Below are positions 40,166 through 48,757 of a stretch of 64,000 bases of DNA, piece by piece. The notes under the pieces are model-generated. The model searched no databases. It saw nothing but the letters and a program-made list of their open reading frames with translations, and was not told the origin of the DNA. Numbering within the stretch: position 1 is the stretch's first letter; every line of letters starts with the position of its first letter. This DNA is from Providencia alcalifaciens (GTDB taxonomy: Bacteria > Pseudomonadota > Gammaproteobacteria > Enterobacterales > Enterobacteriaceae). The stretch covers positions 3,782,001 through 3,846,000 of the forward strand of contig NZ_CP084296.1 in assembly GCF_020271745.1 (NCBI RefSeq). The letters run 5' to 3'. A program made the translations under genes and the position numbers.

Positions 40166-40364
40166 GATAAAGCCCTCCCATAACTTTCGATTGCGTACTT
40201 CGACTCAATCGACAGTTACTGGGAAGACTTTGCATCTGCCTATAAGCAGAAAAGAAAGAGGAGAAGTGAAAAAGTGTCTGTGCGAAGCCGGTGTTTGCTC
40301 CGTAGTCATCAATGCGGCAACGACGGCCGCTTGGCCCTGCTGCCAGTGCGAAAAAGTAAGCCAT
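40155..40364 (-). CDS. Candidate leader ORF overlapping the plaP start
   Basis: A 69-codon frame, ATG at 40364, with GAGGA 8 bases upstream; its stop lies 11 bases inside plaP, so re-initiation or coupling is possible. The predicted peptide is rich in Phe and Gly (MAYFFALAAGPSGRRCRIDD...TLFHFSSFFSAYRQM) and I do not recognise it. A second overlapping frame starts at 40372 (MLLWLTFSHWQQGQAA..., stop at 40205). GGCCAAGCGGCC (40325-40336) and TCGATTG/CAATCGA just before the plaP ribosome site can form hairpins. This looks like a translated regulatory leader, but coding is unproven. Confidence 0.35.
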   Translation of the reverse strand: MAYFFALAAGPSGRRCRIDDYGANTGFAQTLFHFSSFFSAYRQMQSLPSNCRLSRSTQSKVMGGLYHAK

Positions 40365-40379
40365 AAAAGCATTCCTCAA

Positions 40380-40689
40380 AGCTGTAGCGTGAAATATTAG
40401 CTACACGTAAATATTTATTTATCTATCCGGCCTGATATCCGGCCCCGTTAAAATGAAAGAACCCTAAAAAGCAAAAAAACCGATGCCGGTTTTTATCAGG
40501 CATCAGTCATTTTTTAGTCCGCGCATTTTGCACGTCATACCTGTAAATAGCAAGCCAATTTGTTAACAAAACGCCCCCTTTTCGATGAGAAATTCTGATA
40601 ATTTTGGACTTTCCGTTCTGATAGCTAATATGACACATTTTTAAGATGATAAATGACACTCAAGCCGATTGATTATCCTTAGTAAAGTG
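40380..40689. other. Intergenic region upstream of the plaP leader
   Basis: About 310 bases between the secreted-protein gene and the plaP leader. It holds a direct repeat ATCCGGCC (two copies near 40430-40446) and a leftward terminator-like hairpin at 40472-40502. Promoters for plaP must lie between that hairpin and 40372; none is clear. Confidence 0.5.
40472..40502 (-). terminator. Terminator downstream of the secreted CxxC protein gene
   Basis: On the minus strand GATGCC pairs with GGCATC around TGATAAAAACC, followed by GGTTTTTTTGC. It lies about 190 bases past the upstream gene's stop and before the plaP leader. Confidence 0.65.
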
Positions 40690-41247
40690 CTAAATCGGTC
40701 GGTTTAATTTTGCTGCGCTTTTTTCCAATAACAGATCTAAACTTGAGTGCAGTAATTTACTTTTTACGGCTTTGGTTTCTGACTGCAATGGACTACCGAT
40801 TTTGTTATCCATCGTATAGACCGTCACGTTCCCCTTTTGATGGTTATAAATCAATAAACCATCCACGCCATAATCATATTGGTCTTTAAAATTACCCAGT
40901 ACCGATTGCATACTGTTTCTCGCCTCAACATCACCATTGACGGCTTTACGGAGTGCTTCAATGGATAACCCCACCGGAACTGAGTAGACATACAACACTT
41001 CCACATCGGAATCACCATCATCACTGCCATTACACATAAAGCAGGCGTCTCTTTGTACTGAGGATAGCCTCTCCATTTTGCGCAATTCGATTAATAATTT
41101 TTGACCATCTTGATACGGTGATTGCGAGATATCGAGAAAAACTAATCGGTAAGGTCCCGGATCCCCTGCAAGAGCGTGAGAAATACCGCCTATAAATAGT
41201 AAAAAGCTCAGACAACTAGCTCTAAAATAACGGTTAAACTTGGGCAT
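40690..41247 (-). CDS. Secreted protein of unknown function with a CxxC pair
   Basis: A 185-residue protein with a clear signal peptide (about 1-27, cut after ALA). The mature protein begins GDPGPYRLVFLDISQSPYQDGQ, has a DACFMCNG cysteine pair near residue 70, an acidic SDDGDSDVEVLYVYS segment and a Tyr-rich middle (FKDQYDYGVDGLLIYN). I do not recognise the family. It sits between plaP and the cirA receptor gene, with a terminator on each side, so it is probably a single-gene unit. A periplasmic role is inferred from the signal peptide only. Confidence 0.75.
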   Translation of the reverse strand: MPKFNRYFRASCLSFLLFIGGISHALAGDPGPYRLVFLDISQSPYQDGQKLLIELRKMERLSSVQRDACFMCNGSDDGDSDVEVLYVYSVPVGLSIEALRKAVNGDVEARNSMQSVLGNFKDQYDYGVDGLLIYNHQKGNVTVYTMDNKIGSPLQSETKAVKSKLLHSSLDLLLEKSAAKLNRPI

Positions 41248-41374
41248 AGTCTATTCCTGCTCGGCTCCATATCGCGGTGAGGAAGATTGACGCAGTCAGT
41301 GATAAATAACCATATCTTTATTTCTGAAATATTTATTTTCTTTTTGAATACCTATTTTCTTTTTAAATAATAGT

Positions 41375-41411
41375 ACAAAAAAGCCCTTTGGCGATTAACC
41401 AAAGGGCTTGG
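41375..41411 (-). terminator. cirA terminator
   Basis: AAGCCCTTTGG (41381-41391) pairs perfectly with CCAAAGGGCTT (41399-41409). The leftward strand continues TTTTTTGTAC. It is 25 bases past the cirA stop. Confidence 0.93.
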
Positions 41412-41434
41412 ATGAATAATAATTAATAGTTTAA

Positions 41435-43417
41435 TTAGAAGTTGTAGTTGATGCCGATATTATAACGACGGCCTTCTAATTCAGCCCCATAGGTTCCTTG
41501 ATCTACACGGCGGTCTAGCACGTTATAAACACCACCAACAATGTTGGCATTTTTACTGAGTTTATAACTCGTACCTAGGTCAAACAGTGCATAAGAAGGT
41601 GTTCCTTTACTCATTTGCTGACCACGACCTTGATAATCTGAAGTTTCACTACGGAAATTCATACGGCCCCAAGTTTGTAGATCTTCCGTTGTATCCCAAG
41701 TCAAAGTGGTATTTACCATGTGCTTAGGCTGTTTACTCAACGGCTTACCTTTATTTACGCCACTTTTTTGTTCTGTGTGCGTATAGGTATAGTTCGCTGC
41801 AAATTCGAGGTTATCAAGAATTCCCCAGTTGAAAGTCACTTCAACACCTTGCATTCTTGCTTTGTCGACGTTGGCTTTATCGCTAATAAAACGGTATGGT
41901 TTACCTGGTTTATCACCTTCACCATCTTTTTCTACAGTACAATCTCTGATCGTGTCAATGCTATCATCACAACGTCGAACTTCTGTTATTTTGTCTTTGA
42001 AATCAGTATTATAAATAGTAACCCCTGCAGTTAGGTTATTCTGATTATTCCAAATAACACCTATCTCTTCAGTGATACTTTTTTCTGGTTTCAGATCTGG
42101 GTTACCGTAAATGACGGCATTTCCTTTACCGCCACCAGTTGCTTGTCCCCAGTTTGCCGACGACTCACGTAAACTTGGTGCTTTATAGCCTGTAGATACA
42201 CCACCTTTAATCGTCCATTGCTCATCTGCATGCCAAACACCATATAAACGAGGAGTCCAATGAGCACCGTAGTTTTCATCATTATCCATTCGCAGACCAC
42301 CTGTTAATGCAAAGTCATTTGTCATTAACCATTCATCTTCTGCAAATAATGCCCAGCTGTATCTGTCTAATTCATTATATTGTTTAAACTTATTTCCTTC
42401 ATCTTTCAGTTTCTCTTTACGGTATTGCCCACCAATACTTACGCTGTGGTCACCTAATAAAAAGACACTTTGATTTCGGAACACAAGGTCTTCTGCGGTC
42501 ATTTTACGACCCGGGTTTTTTGTTTCATCGTACTGAACATAAGTGTCCGTCGATGCAACGTCATAAATACCCGTATGAGTTAACGCCATGTGGGTCAATT
42601 CATATTTACTAAAACCGCTACCATCACCCCTTTTATTTGTATAACCTTCACGGTCATCACGATGCTGGTTATCACGTTTAAATTCCGCATCAAACGTGTT
42701 TTTATCATCTGGAGTTAATGACACAGTCGCTCCGCCACTAGTCATAATTTGACGATTAAATCCATCAATGATTTTGTCTTCACTACGATGTGAATACTGT
42801 CCTTGGGCTTTAACTCCCAATAAACCGTCAATTAATGGTCCAGATGTATAGAAGCTTCCTTGTCCTGTATTACCCGAATTTTTGCGTTCTGTAATGGTAG
42901 TATCTGCACGTAAACTGGTCGTCCATTCTTGTTGTACACGGCGAGTAATAATATTAATTACCCCACCCATTGCATCAGAACCATATAGCGATGACATAGG
43001 ACCACGTACTACTTCAATACGCTCAATCGCCGGTAATGGTGGCAACCAGCCTTGTTCGATACCTGAGTTATCACTATTTGGGCGAGTACTACGTGTATCT
43101 ACACGTTTCCCATCGATAAGGATCATGGTGTATTTTGCATCCATCCCTCGGATACTAATATCGGAGCTGCTACCACCACCGGTAACAAGAACACCTGGAA
43201 CATCCTTCAGGGCATCCGTCACATCGCGATAAGCTTTAGTTTCTAGCTGTTCACGGGTCACAACGGAAATTGATGCTGGTGCATCTTCAATTTTTTGCTG
43301 ATAGCCTGATGCAGTTGTTACAAAAATTTTATCGCTGCTGTCATTCGCAAAAGCAGGTACCGCAGTGATAGCTGCAATAATGCTAACTGCTATTTTTCTT
43401 TTAGTAAAAACAACCAT
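41435..43417 (-). CDS. cirA: TonB-dependent catecholate siderophore receptor (CirA type)
   Basis: Outer-membrane gated channel for iron-catecholates, energised by TonB-ExbBD. The 660-residue protein has a signal peptide (cut near AFA-NDSS), a TonB box-like KIFVTTAS and a plug domain (about 45-160). The plug carries DAPASISVVTREQL, ISIRGMDAKYTMILIDGKRV and EVVRGPMSSLYGSDAMGGVINIITRR; a 22-strand barrel ends in NIGINYNF. Adjacent lysP-yeiE-yeiH-nfo repeats the E. coli cirA neighbourhood. ATG 43417 is chosen because GGAG lies 8 bases upstream; the TTG two codons earlier is less likely. A cysteine pair (RRCDD...RDCTV) marks an extracellular loop. Confidence 0.88.
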   Translation of the reverse strand: MVVFTKRKIAVSIIAAITAVPAFANDSSDKIFVTTASGYQQKIEDAPASISVVTREQLETKAYRDVTDALKDVPGVLVTGGGSSSDISIRGMDAKYTMILIDGKRVDTRSTRPNSDNSGIEQGWLPPLPAIERIEVVRGPMSSLYGSDAMGGVINIITRRVQQEWTTSLRADTTITERKNSGNTGQGSFYTSGPLIDGLLGVKAQGQYSHRSEDKIIDGFNRQIMTSGGATVSLTPDDKNTFDAEFKRDNQHRDDREGYTNKRGDGSGFSKYELTHMALTHTGIYDVASTDTYVQYDETKNPGRKMTAEDLVFRNQSVFLLGDHSVSIGGQYRKEKLKDEGNKFKQYNELDRYSWALFAEDEWLMTNDFALTGGLRMDNDENYGAHWTPRLYGVWHADEQWTIKGGVSTGYKAPSLRESSANWGQATGGGKGNAVIYGNPDLKPEKSITEEIGVIWNNQNNLTAGVTIYNTDFKDKITEVRRCDDSIDTIRDCTVEKDGEGDKPGKPYRFISDKANVDKARMQGVEVTFNWGILDNLEFAANYTYTHTEQKSGVNKGKPLSKQPKHMVNTTLTWDTTEDLQTWGRMNFRSETSDYQGRGQQMSKGTPSYALFDLGTSYKLSKNANIVGGVYNVLDRRVDQGTYGAELEGRRYNIGINYNF

Positions 43418-43718
43418 TCCCAATTCTCCAAGAGATTTCTTTATCTTAACAATGAATTTTCTATGCTCAGCATGGGTCGTCTAACGCCCCAAAGGTTTAT
43501 TATTCTTTTGACATGATACTTTCTGAGGTTTACCACTTTCGAAGCTAAATCAATTAAGTAATTAACTCTCATTTGCAGGCGGTAACAATAATGCAAATGG
43601 TAATACTTATCAATACCATTGATGAATGATTCATGACTTTCAGCGATAAATTATGTGACTTAATTCAAAATTTTGATTATTTGAAGGGGAAATGTCGATA
43701 TGGACACTACTGATAGAT
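43418..43718. other. cirA promoter region
   Basis: About 300 bases without a gene between cirA and the lysP terminator. The only clear signal is the Fur-like palindrome at 43598-43612. The rest is AT-rich and unassigned. Confidence 0.55.
43596..43620. promoter_or_regulatory. Candidate Fur box upstream of cirA
   Basis: TGGTAATACTTATCA (43598-43612) matches the 7-1-7 Fur consensus TGATAATNATTATCA at 12 of 14 positions. It is nested in a wider inverted repeat AATGGTA (43596-43602) / TACCATT (43614-43620). It is about 180 bases before the cirA start, which leaves a leader of some length. Iron repression of cirA is known in E. coli. Confidence 0.65.
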
Positions 43719-43750
43719 AAAAAAACAGCACCATTAAGGTGCTGTTTTTA
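43719..43750. terminator. Bidirectional terminator downstream of lysP
   Basis: AAAAACAGCACC (43721-43732) pairs with GGTGCTGTTTTT (43738-43749) around ATTAA. It is 20 bases past the lysP stop. Confidence 0.93.
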
Positions 43751-43769
43751 TTGGTTTTTTAAGAGAAAA

Positions 43770-45257
43770 TTACTTCTCTAAATTCTCTTTATATGACGGG
43801 AAGCTCATCTCTTTATAACGGATAATCGAGGTTTTCTTCACGATTTTATATCCGAACCAGATAGCTAAGAACAGAGGGATACCGATATAGGTTGCGGTGA
43901 CCCCCACCCAGTCAATTTTATCTTCTAAGAAGGCTTGGTAGTTCTGACCCAGTGTAATCACTAAGCACAGAATAAAGGCGAAGATTGGCCCGATTGGGAA
44001 GAAACCTGAGCGGTATGGCAAGTCATTAAGATCTCTACCTTGCGCAATATAGCCTCTTCTGAAGCGGTAATGGCTGATAGCAATCCCTAGCCACGCGATA
44101 AACCCGGTCATACCTGACGTATTTAATAACCACAGATACACCGTTTGGTTACCAAACATTGAGCTTAAGAAGCACAGACCCGCCACAACCGTGGTTGCCA
44201 GCAATGCATAACGTGGTACGCCACCTTTTGACAAGCGAGCAAAGATTTTCGGTGCTTTACCTTCACGAGCCAAGGTGTACAGCATACGCGTTGACGCATA
44301 CATACCGGAGTTACCCGCAGAGAGAACCGCTGTTAAGATAACGGCATTCATCACCGCTGCTGCTGATAATAAACCTGCATTTTCAAATACTAACGTAAAT
44401 GGACTCACGCTAATATCTTTTACGTCATTGCGCAGTAAGCTTGGATCAGTGTAAGGAATAATTAAGCTGATAATTAAAATCGCAAAGATATAGAACAGCA
44501 AAATACGCCAGAATACTTTACGCACCGCACGCGGGATATTTTTCGCTGGATCTTTTGACTCACCCGCCGCAATACCGATTAATTCAGTACCTTGGAATGA
44601 GAACCCTACGATCATAGCAACACCAATCATTGCAGAGAATCCCCCTGCAAATGGTGCATCACCAATTTCCCAGTTATGCCAACCTGCATTTTCGGCACCG
44701 TTCATAATGCCGAAAATCATAAGCACACCGACAACGATAAAAATAATCACTGTGGTCACTTTGATTAGCGAGAACCAATATTCTGCTTCACCGAAGCCTT
44801 TAACAGAAATGTAGTTCAGTAAGAAAATGATCGCTAAGAAGATAGCACTCCAGATCCAACCTGGGGTATCTGGGAACCAGTAGGTCATCACTAATTGTGC
44901 AGCCACAAGGTCAACCGCAATAGTAACAGCCCAGTTGTACCAGTAGTTCCAACCTAATGCGAAGCCAAAGCCTTCATCGACATATTTTGCGCCATAAGTC
45001 GCAAAGGAGCCGGAGACGGGCATGTACGCCGCTAATTCGCCTAAGCTGGTCATTAAGAAGTACACCATTAAACCAATAATGGCGTATGAGAGGAGCGCCC
45101 CACCCGGCCCAGCTTGCGCTACGGTGGCACCCGATGCCACAAATAGACCGGTTCCGATGGAGCCGCCAATTGCGATCATCGCGAGGTGACGAGCTTTTAG
45201 TTCTCGACGTAATCTTGGTCCGCCGCTCATCGATGTCGTAGTATGTTGTTCTGCCAT
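43770..45257 (-). CDS. lysP: Lysine-specific permease LysP
   Basis: Inner-membrane lysine:proton symporter of the APC family; in E. coli it also acts as co-sensor for CadC. The 495-residue protein has 12 helices, with RRELKARHLAMIAIGGSIGTGLFVASGATV at helix 1, GELAAYMPVSGSFATYG, and VGFSFQGTELIGIAAGES. The hydrophilic loop and C-terminus (YRSGFFPIGP, YKEMSFPSYKENLEK) are as in LysP. CAGGGAACAG precedes the ATG. It lies next to yeiE as in E. coli. No cad operon is in the window. Confidence 0.95.
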   Translation of the reverse strand: MAEQHTTTSMSGGPRLRRELKARHLAMIAIGGSIGTGLFVASGATVAQAGPGGALLSYAIIGLMVYFLMTSLGELAAYMPVSGSFATYGAKYVDEGFGFALGWNYWYNWAVTIAVDLVAAQLVMTYWFPDTPGWIWSAIFLAIIFLLNYISVKGFGEAEYWFSLIKVTTVIIFIVVGVLMIFGIMNGAENAGWHNWEIGDAPFAGGFSAMIGVAMIVGFSFQGTELIGIAAGESKDPAKNIPRAVRKVFWRILLFYIFAILIISLIIPYTDPSLLRNDVKDISVSPFTLVFENAGLLSAAAVMNAVILTAVLSAGNSGMYASTRMLYTLAREGKAPKIFARLSKGGVPRYALLATTVVAGLCFLSSMFGNQTVYLWLLNTSGMTGFIAWLGIAISHYRFRRGYIAQGRDLNDLPYRSGFFPIGPIFAFILCLVITLGQNYQAFLEDKIDWVGVTATYIGIPLFLAIWFGYKIVKKTSIIRYKEMSFPSYKENLEK

Positions 45258-45401
45258 CTGTTCCCTGTATTTTATTTTCAGTCAATAACACGGGGATTCT
45301 AACAAACTCAAACGGCAGAACTAAGCAACACTTTGCTGTTATAAGATACCTTCATAATCCAGCAATAATTATTAGCAAAACACGTTATGGTAAAGAAAAC
45401 G

Positions 45402-46265
45402 TCAATTACAATAATCCAGCAGATTCGTTATCGCGTTAGAAAGATGCTTCTGACGGTGATAAATCAGGTATAACGTACGCTCAAGTTGTAACTCTTCCAC
45501 TTCAAGCTCCACCAGCGTACCATTCTCTAGCTGCTCAGCAATCACACGTCGAGATAAACAGCTGATACCCATCCCAAAGCGTACCGCATGTTTAATCGCT
45601 TCGGAATTACCTAATTCCATTAAAATATGAAAGCCCGGAAGGTGTGCAAATAGTAGTTGGTCTAGTACATCACGCGTACCAGAACCTCTTTCACGCAAGA
45701 TCCATGGCGCATCTTTTAACTCTTTTAAGGTCACTTTTTTCTGCGCTAATGGGTTACTTGGTGCAGAAAATACCACTAACTCATCTTTTAACCACGGTTT
45801 TGAAATCAGCTCAGGGCTATGACAAACTCCTTCAATCAGCCCCACATCCGCCCGAAACTCCATCACACCTTTAATGACTTCCTCGGTATTCCCGATAAAT
45901 AATTCCAGTGGAATTTCAGGATTATCATGACGGTACCCGGCTAAAATCTCAGGCAACATATAATTACCTATTGTGGTACTTGCCGCCAAACGAACTGCTC
46001 CCATCTCTTTTTTGAACAGTTGTTCGACTTCAAATGCTTGTTCTAATAACGCTAATGCCTTTGGGTAAAGTAGGCGCCCATGTTCGTTAGTGACAAGCCG
46101 TTTACCTACACGGTCAAAGAGTTGCACACCTAACTGCCCTTCCAAGTCAGTCAGTGAAGCACTCACTGCGGACTGCGATAACGCTAATAATTGCGATGCC
46201 TGCGTCGTGGAGCCACTTTTCAATACTTCCGTGAAAACTTCAAGCTGCCTCAGTGTAATACGCAT
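45402..46265 (-). CDS. yeiE: LysR-family regulator YeiE
   Basis: The 287-residue LysR-type regulator has an N-terminal winged HTH (about 1-60, [38 protein letters not shown]) and a periplasmic-binding-like effector domain. It is divergent from yeiH, its usual target. In other enterobacteria YeiE has been linked to sulfite stress, iron and flagellar genes. GGAG lies 8 bases before the ATG. Confidence 0.93.
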   Translation of the reverse strand: MRITLRQLEVFTEVLKSGSTTQASQLLALSQSAVSASLTDLEGQLGVQLFDRVGKRLVTNEHGRLLYPKALALLEQAFEVEQLFKKEMGAVRLAASTTIGNYMLPEILAGYRHDNPEIPLELFIGNTEEVIKGVMEFRADVGLIEGVCHSPELISKPWLKDELVVFSAPSNPLAQKKVTLKELKDAPWILRERGSGTRDVLDQLLFAHLPGFHILMELGNSEAIKHAVRFGMGISCLSRRVIAEQLENGTLVELEVEELQLERTLYLIYHRQKHLSNAITNLLDYCN

Positions 46266-46296
46266 ACAGAAAGCTCCAAGATAATTATGTAGTTGT

Positions 46297-46316
46297 AATA
46301 ATATTGTTAATATTAA
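46297..46316. promoter_or_regulatory. Candidate YeiE operator between yeiE and yeiH
   Basis: AATATT-GTT-AATATT (46300-46314), with a wider ATATTG (46301-46306) / CAATAT (46328-46333) pair, lies in the divergent promoter region. The spacing is compatible with the T-N11-A type sites of LysR regulators. The DNA is very AT-rich, so chance symmetry is possible. Confidence 0.35.
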
Positions 46317-46455
46317 TCATTTATTAGCAATATACCAGAAGAAACTCTTAATCTATTTTTTAGATAGATAATAGAAAAACAATCAATTTATATTATTTAA
46401 TTTTTTGTTATATGCTTATTCCAACTTAATCTAAGTCGTCATAAAGAGTGTAGTC

Positions 46456-47535
46456 ATGGATAAAACTGGAACCAAAGCAATAATACAAAATCGTTCGTTC
46501 CCTATTCTAAAACTTGTTCCGGGGATCATTTTAGCGGGAGTTTTAACAGCCATTGCCATATACCTTGGTGAACAGTCATGGTTTATGGATATCGGGCTGG
46601 GCGCGCTCACTCTGGCTATTCTTCTTGGTATTTGCGTAGGAAATACCATTTACCCTGCGATTAGTACAAGTAGCAATGCGGGGATCAAATTCGCCAAGCA
46701 CTATTTTTTACGTGCCGGTATTATTTTATATGGTTTTCGCCTAACTTTTCAGCAGATTACCGACGTGGGAGCCACAGGACTGATTATTGATGCGCTCACA
46801 TTAACCTCCACTTTTTTCTTAGCTTACTGGCTTGGTAAAAAAGTGTTCAAACTTGATGATGAAACCACCATGTTAATTGGTGCTGGTAGCAGTATTTGTG
46901 GTGCCGCAGCCGTAATGGCAACCGAGCCAGTGGTTAAAGCGTCTGCAAGTAAGGTCGCTGTTGCCGTTTCAACCGTGGTTATCTTCGGTACCATCGGTAT
47001 TTTCGTTTACCCATGGTTATATCAGTTAAATGCGCATTTCGGATGGTTCCCTGCAACTCAGGAAACGTTCGGGATTTATATCGGTTCAACCGTTCATGAA
47101 GTCGCCCAAGTCGTTGCCGCTGGTCACACTATCGGTCCAGATGCAGAAAATGCTTCAGTAATTGCGAAAATGTTGCGTGTCATGATGCTGGCTCCGTTTT
47201 TAATTATCTTGTCTGCATTTATTAGCCGTAAAAATGCGGCTAGCACACAAGAAGGCGCCCAAAAAAGTAAAATTACTATTCCTTGGTTTGCCGTGATTTT
47301 TATTTTGGTCGCCGCGTTTAACTCATTCAACTTATTACCTGAACAACTGGTTAAACAAATTATTACGTTAGATACCATTTTATTAGCGATGGCGATGGTA
47401 GCATTGGGGTTAACCACGCATGTCAGTGCAATTCGACAAGCAGGGATCAAACCTTTACTGATGGCTGCTATCTTATTTGCTTGGTTAATTTTCGGCGGTA
47501 TCGTGATTAACGTTGTTATTCAGTCGGTGTTTTAA
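46456..47535 (+). CDS. yeiH: YeiH-family putative sulfate export transporter (UPF0324)
   Basis: A 359-residue inner-membrane protein with about ten helices. Family signatures are GICVGNTIYPAIS, GIKFAKHYFLRAGIILYGFRLTFQ, LIGAGSSICGAAAVMATEPVVKA and IGSTVHEVAQVVAAGHTIG. The substrate is not firmly known; the family is annotated as putative sulfate or sulfite exporters, in keeping with control by YeiE. It is divergent from yeiE and followed by a run of hairpins. Confidence 0.92.
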   Translation: MDKTGTKAIIQNRSFPILKLVPGIILAGVLTAIAIYLGEQSWFMDIGLGALTLAILLGICVGNTIYPAISTSSNAGIKFAKHYFLRAGIILYGFRLTFQQITDVGATGLIIDALTLTSTFFLAYWLGKKVFKLDDETTMLIGAGSSICGAAAVMATEPVVKASASKVAVAVSTVVIFGTIGIFVYPWLYQLNAHFGWFPATQETFGIYIGSTVHEVAQVVAAGHTIGPDAENASVIAKMLRVMMLAPFLIILSAFISRKNAASTQEGAQKSKITIPWFAVIFILVAAFNSFNLLPEQLVKQIITLDTILLAMAMVALGLTTHVSAIRQAGIKPLLMAAILFAWLIFGGIVINVVIQSVF

Positions 47536-47583
47536 CCCTCATTTTCTACTTGCTAAGTTTGTCTCCTTTTTTGAGCACCTCCG

Positions 47584-47606
47584 ATTGCCGCTTTTTATAA
47601 GCGGCA
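47584..47606 (+). terminator. yeiH hairpin 1 (left copy of a 23-bp direct repeat)
   Basis: ATTGCCGCTTTTTATAAGCGGCA: GCCGCTT pairs with AAGCGGC. It differs at one base from the hairpin at 47745-47767. No long T-run follows this copy. Confidence 0.7.
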
Positions 47607-47617
47607 GAGGTTGCTGG

Positions 47618-47708
47618 CAAAGAGGGATAAAAGCGTGGTTTTTCCCTCTTTGTGTTATCAGGCGAAAATCAATGAATTGATTTTCCTGGTTTATTTTACA
47701 ACTCAAAA
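47618..47708 (+). repeat. 91-bp two-hairpin intergenic repeat, copy B
   Basis: Matches the reverse complement of 36601-36691 with four substitutions in 91 bases and no indel. Hairpin 1 is CAAAGAGGGA (47618-47627) with TCCCTCTTTG (47643-47652). Hairpin 2 is GAAAATCAAT (47664-47673) with ATTGATTTTC (47676-47685). The conserved linker TGTTATCAGGC joins them, and a tail TTTTACAACTCAAAA ends the element. It lies between yeiH and nfo. Confidence 0.9.
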
Positions 47709-47710
47709 AC

Positions 47711-47742
47711 ACCATTTTCAGCCCCCTAGGGTTGAAAATGGT
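47711..47742 (+). repeat. Perfect hairpin after copy B
   Basis: ACCATTTTCA (47711-47720) pairs without mismatch with TGAAAATGGT (47733-47742); the loop is CCCC/TAGGG-rich. No T-run follows. Confidence 0.7.
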
Positions 47743-47744
47743 CT

Positions 47745-47775
47745 ATTGCCGATTTTTATAAGCGGCATTTTTTTA
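47745..47775 (+). terminator. yeiH terminator (right copy of the 23-bp direct repeat)
   Basis: ATTGCCGATTTTTATAAGCGGCA (47745-47767) repeats 47584-47606 with one change and is followed by TTTTTTT. This copy has the full form of an intrinsic terminator, 55 bases before nfo. Confidence 0.85.
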
Positions 47776-47829
47776 TTGGTTTCATTTCTTTAGTTATTAA
47801 TGGCATACTCCTGAAAAAAGGAGTCAATC

Positions 47830-48675
47830 ATGAAATATATTGGAGCACATGTCAGCGCCTCTGGCGGCGTTGACCAAGCAGTAATTCGCGCCCATGAAAT
47901 TGGGGCCACCGCATTTGCCTTATTTACCAAGAACCAGCGTCAATGGAAAGCCGCCCCCCTTAGCGATGAATTAATTAAAAGCTTCAAACAAAACTGCGCT
48001 AAATACGGTTATGGAAAACACCAAATTTTACCCCACGACAGTTATCTCATTAATTTGGGACACCCTGAATTTGAAGCATTAGAGAAATCTCGCGTCGCTT
48101 TTATTGATGAAATGCAACGCTGTATGCAATTGGGGATCGATCTGTTGAACTTCCATCCCGGCAGCCACCTTAAGCAAATTGAAGTTGATGACTGCTTAGC
48201 GCGCATTGCAGAATCGATTAATATCGCCTTAGAAGAAACTGAAGGCGTTATCGCCGTCATTGAAAATACCGCAGGACAAGGAACAAACCTTGGTTTTGAT
48301 TTTACTCATTTAGCTAAAATCATCGAACGTGTAAAAGATCAAAGCCGTGTCGGCGTTTGTATTGATACTTGCCATGCCTTTGCCGCAGGTTATGACTTAC
48401 GCACAGCGGAAGATTGCGAGAAAACATTCCAACAATTTTCTGATATTGTAGGCTTTGAATTTTTAAAAGGTATGCATCTTAATGATGCGAAAAGTGAATT
48501 TTCCAGTCGTGTTGACCGCCATCATAGTTTAGGTGAAGGCAATATTGGCTATGCGCCATTTAGCTACATTATGAAAGACTCACGTTTTGATGGTATACCG
48601 CTGATTTTAGAAACCATCAATCCCGATATTTGGCCACAAGAAATTGCATGGTTAAAATCGCAACAAACTCGCTAG
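47830..48675 (+). CDS. nfo: Endonuclease IV (Nfo)
   Basis: AP endonuclease for base excision repair. The 281-residue TIM-barrel protein with three zinc ions shows the ligand motifs [49 protein letters not shown] and [17 protein letters not shown] lies 6 bases before the ATG. Gene order yeiH-nfo is as in E. coli. In E. coli nfo belongs to the SoxRS regulon; I see no clear SoxS site here. Confidence 0.97.
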   Translation: MKYIGAHVSASGGVDQAVIRAHEIGATAFALFTKNQRQWKAAPLSDELIKSFKQNCAKYGYGKHQILPHDSYLINLGHPEFEALEKSRVAFIDEMQRCMQLGIDLLNFHPGSHLKQIEVDDCLARIAESINIALEETEGVIAVIENTAGQGTNLGFDFTHLAKIIERVKDQSRVGVCIDTCHAFAAGYDLRTAEDCEKTFQQFSDIVGFEFLKGMHLNDAKSEFSSRVDRHHSLGEGNIGYAPFSYIMKDSRFDGIPLILETINPDIWPQEIAWLKSQQTR

Positions 48676-48703
48676 AACTGCCAATAAACTAAAAGCATCG
48701 CTA

Positions 48704-48735
48704 ACAAAAAGGCGGCCTTCTATAAGCCGCCTTCT
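48704..48735. terminator. Terminator between nfo and fruK
   Basis: AAGGCGGC (48709-48716) pairs with GCCGCCTT (48726-48733). A T-run on the leftward strand suits fruK; the rightward side has only CTTCTC. Confidence 0.85.
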
Positions 48736-48757
48736 CAATGAAATAATCGTAAAATAA

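Noticed and set aside
45258..45401. Lysine riboswitch upstream of lysP
   Set aside because: The gap to yeiE is only about 140 bases and shows none of the conserved riboswitch core.
47611..47793. 60-codon frame between yeiH and nfo
   Set aside because: It is made of the hairpin cluster and has no ribosome site or protein character.
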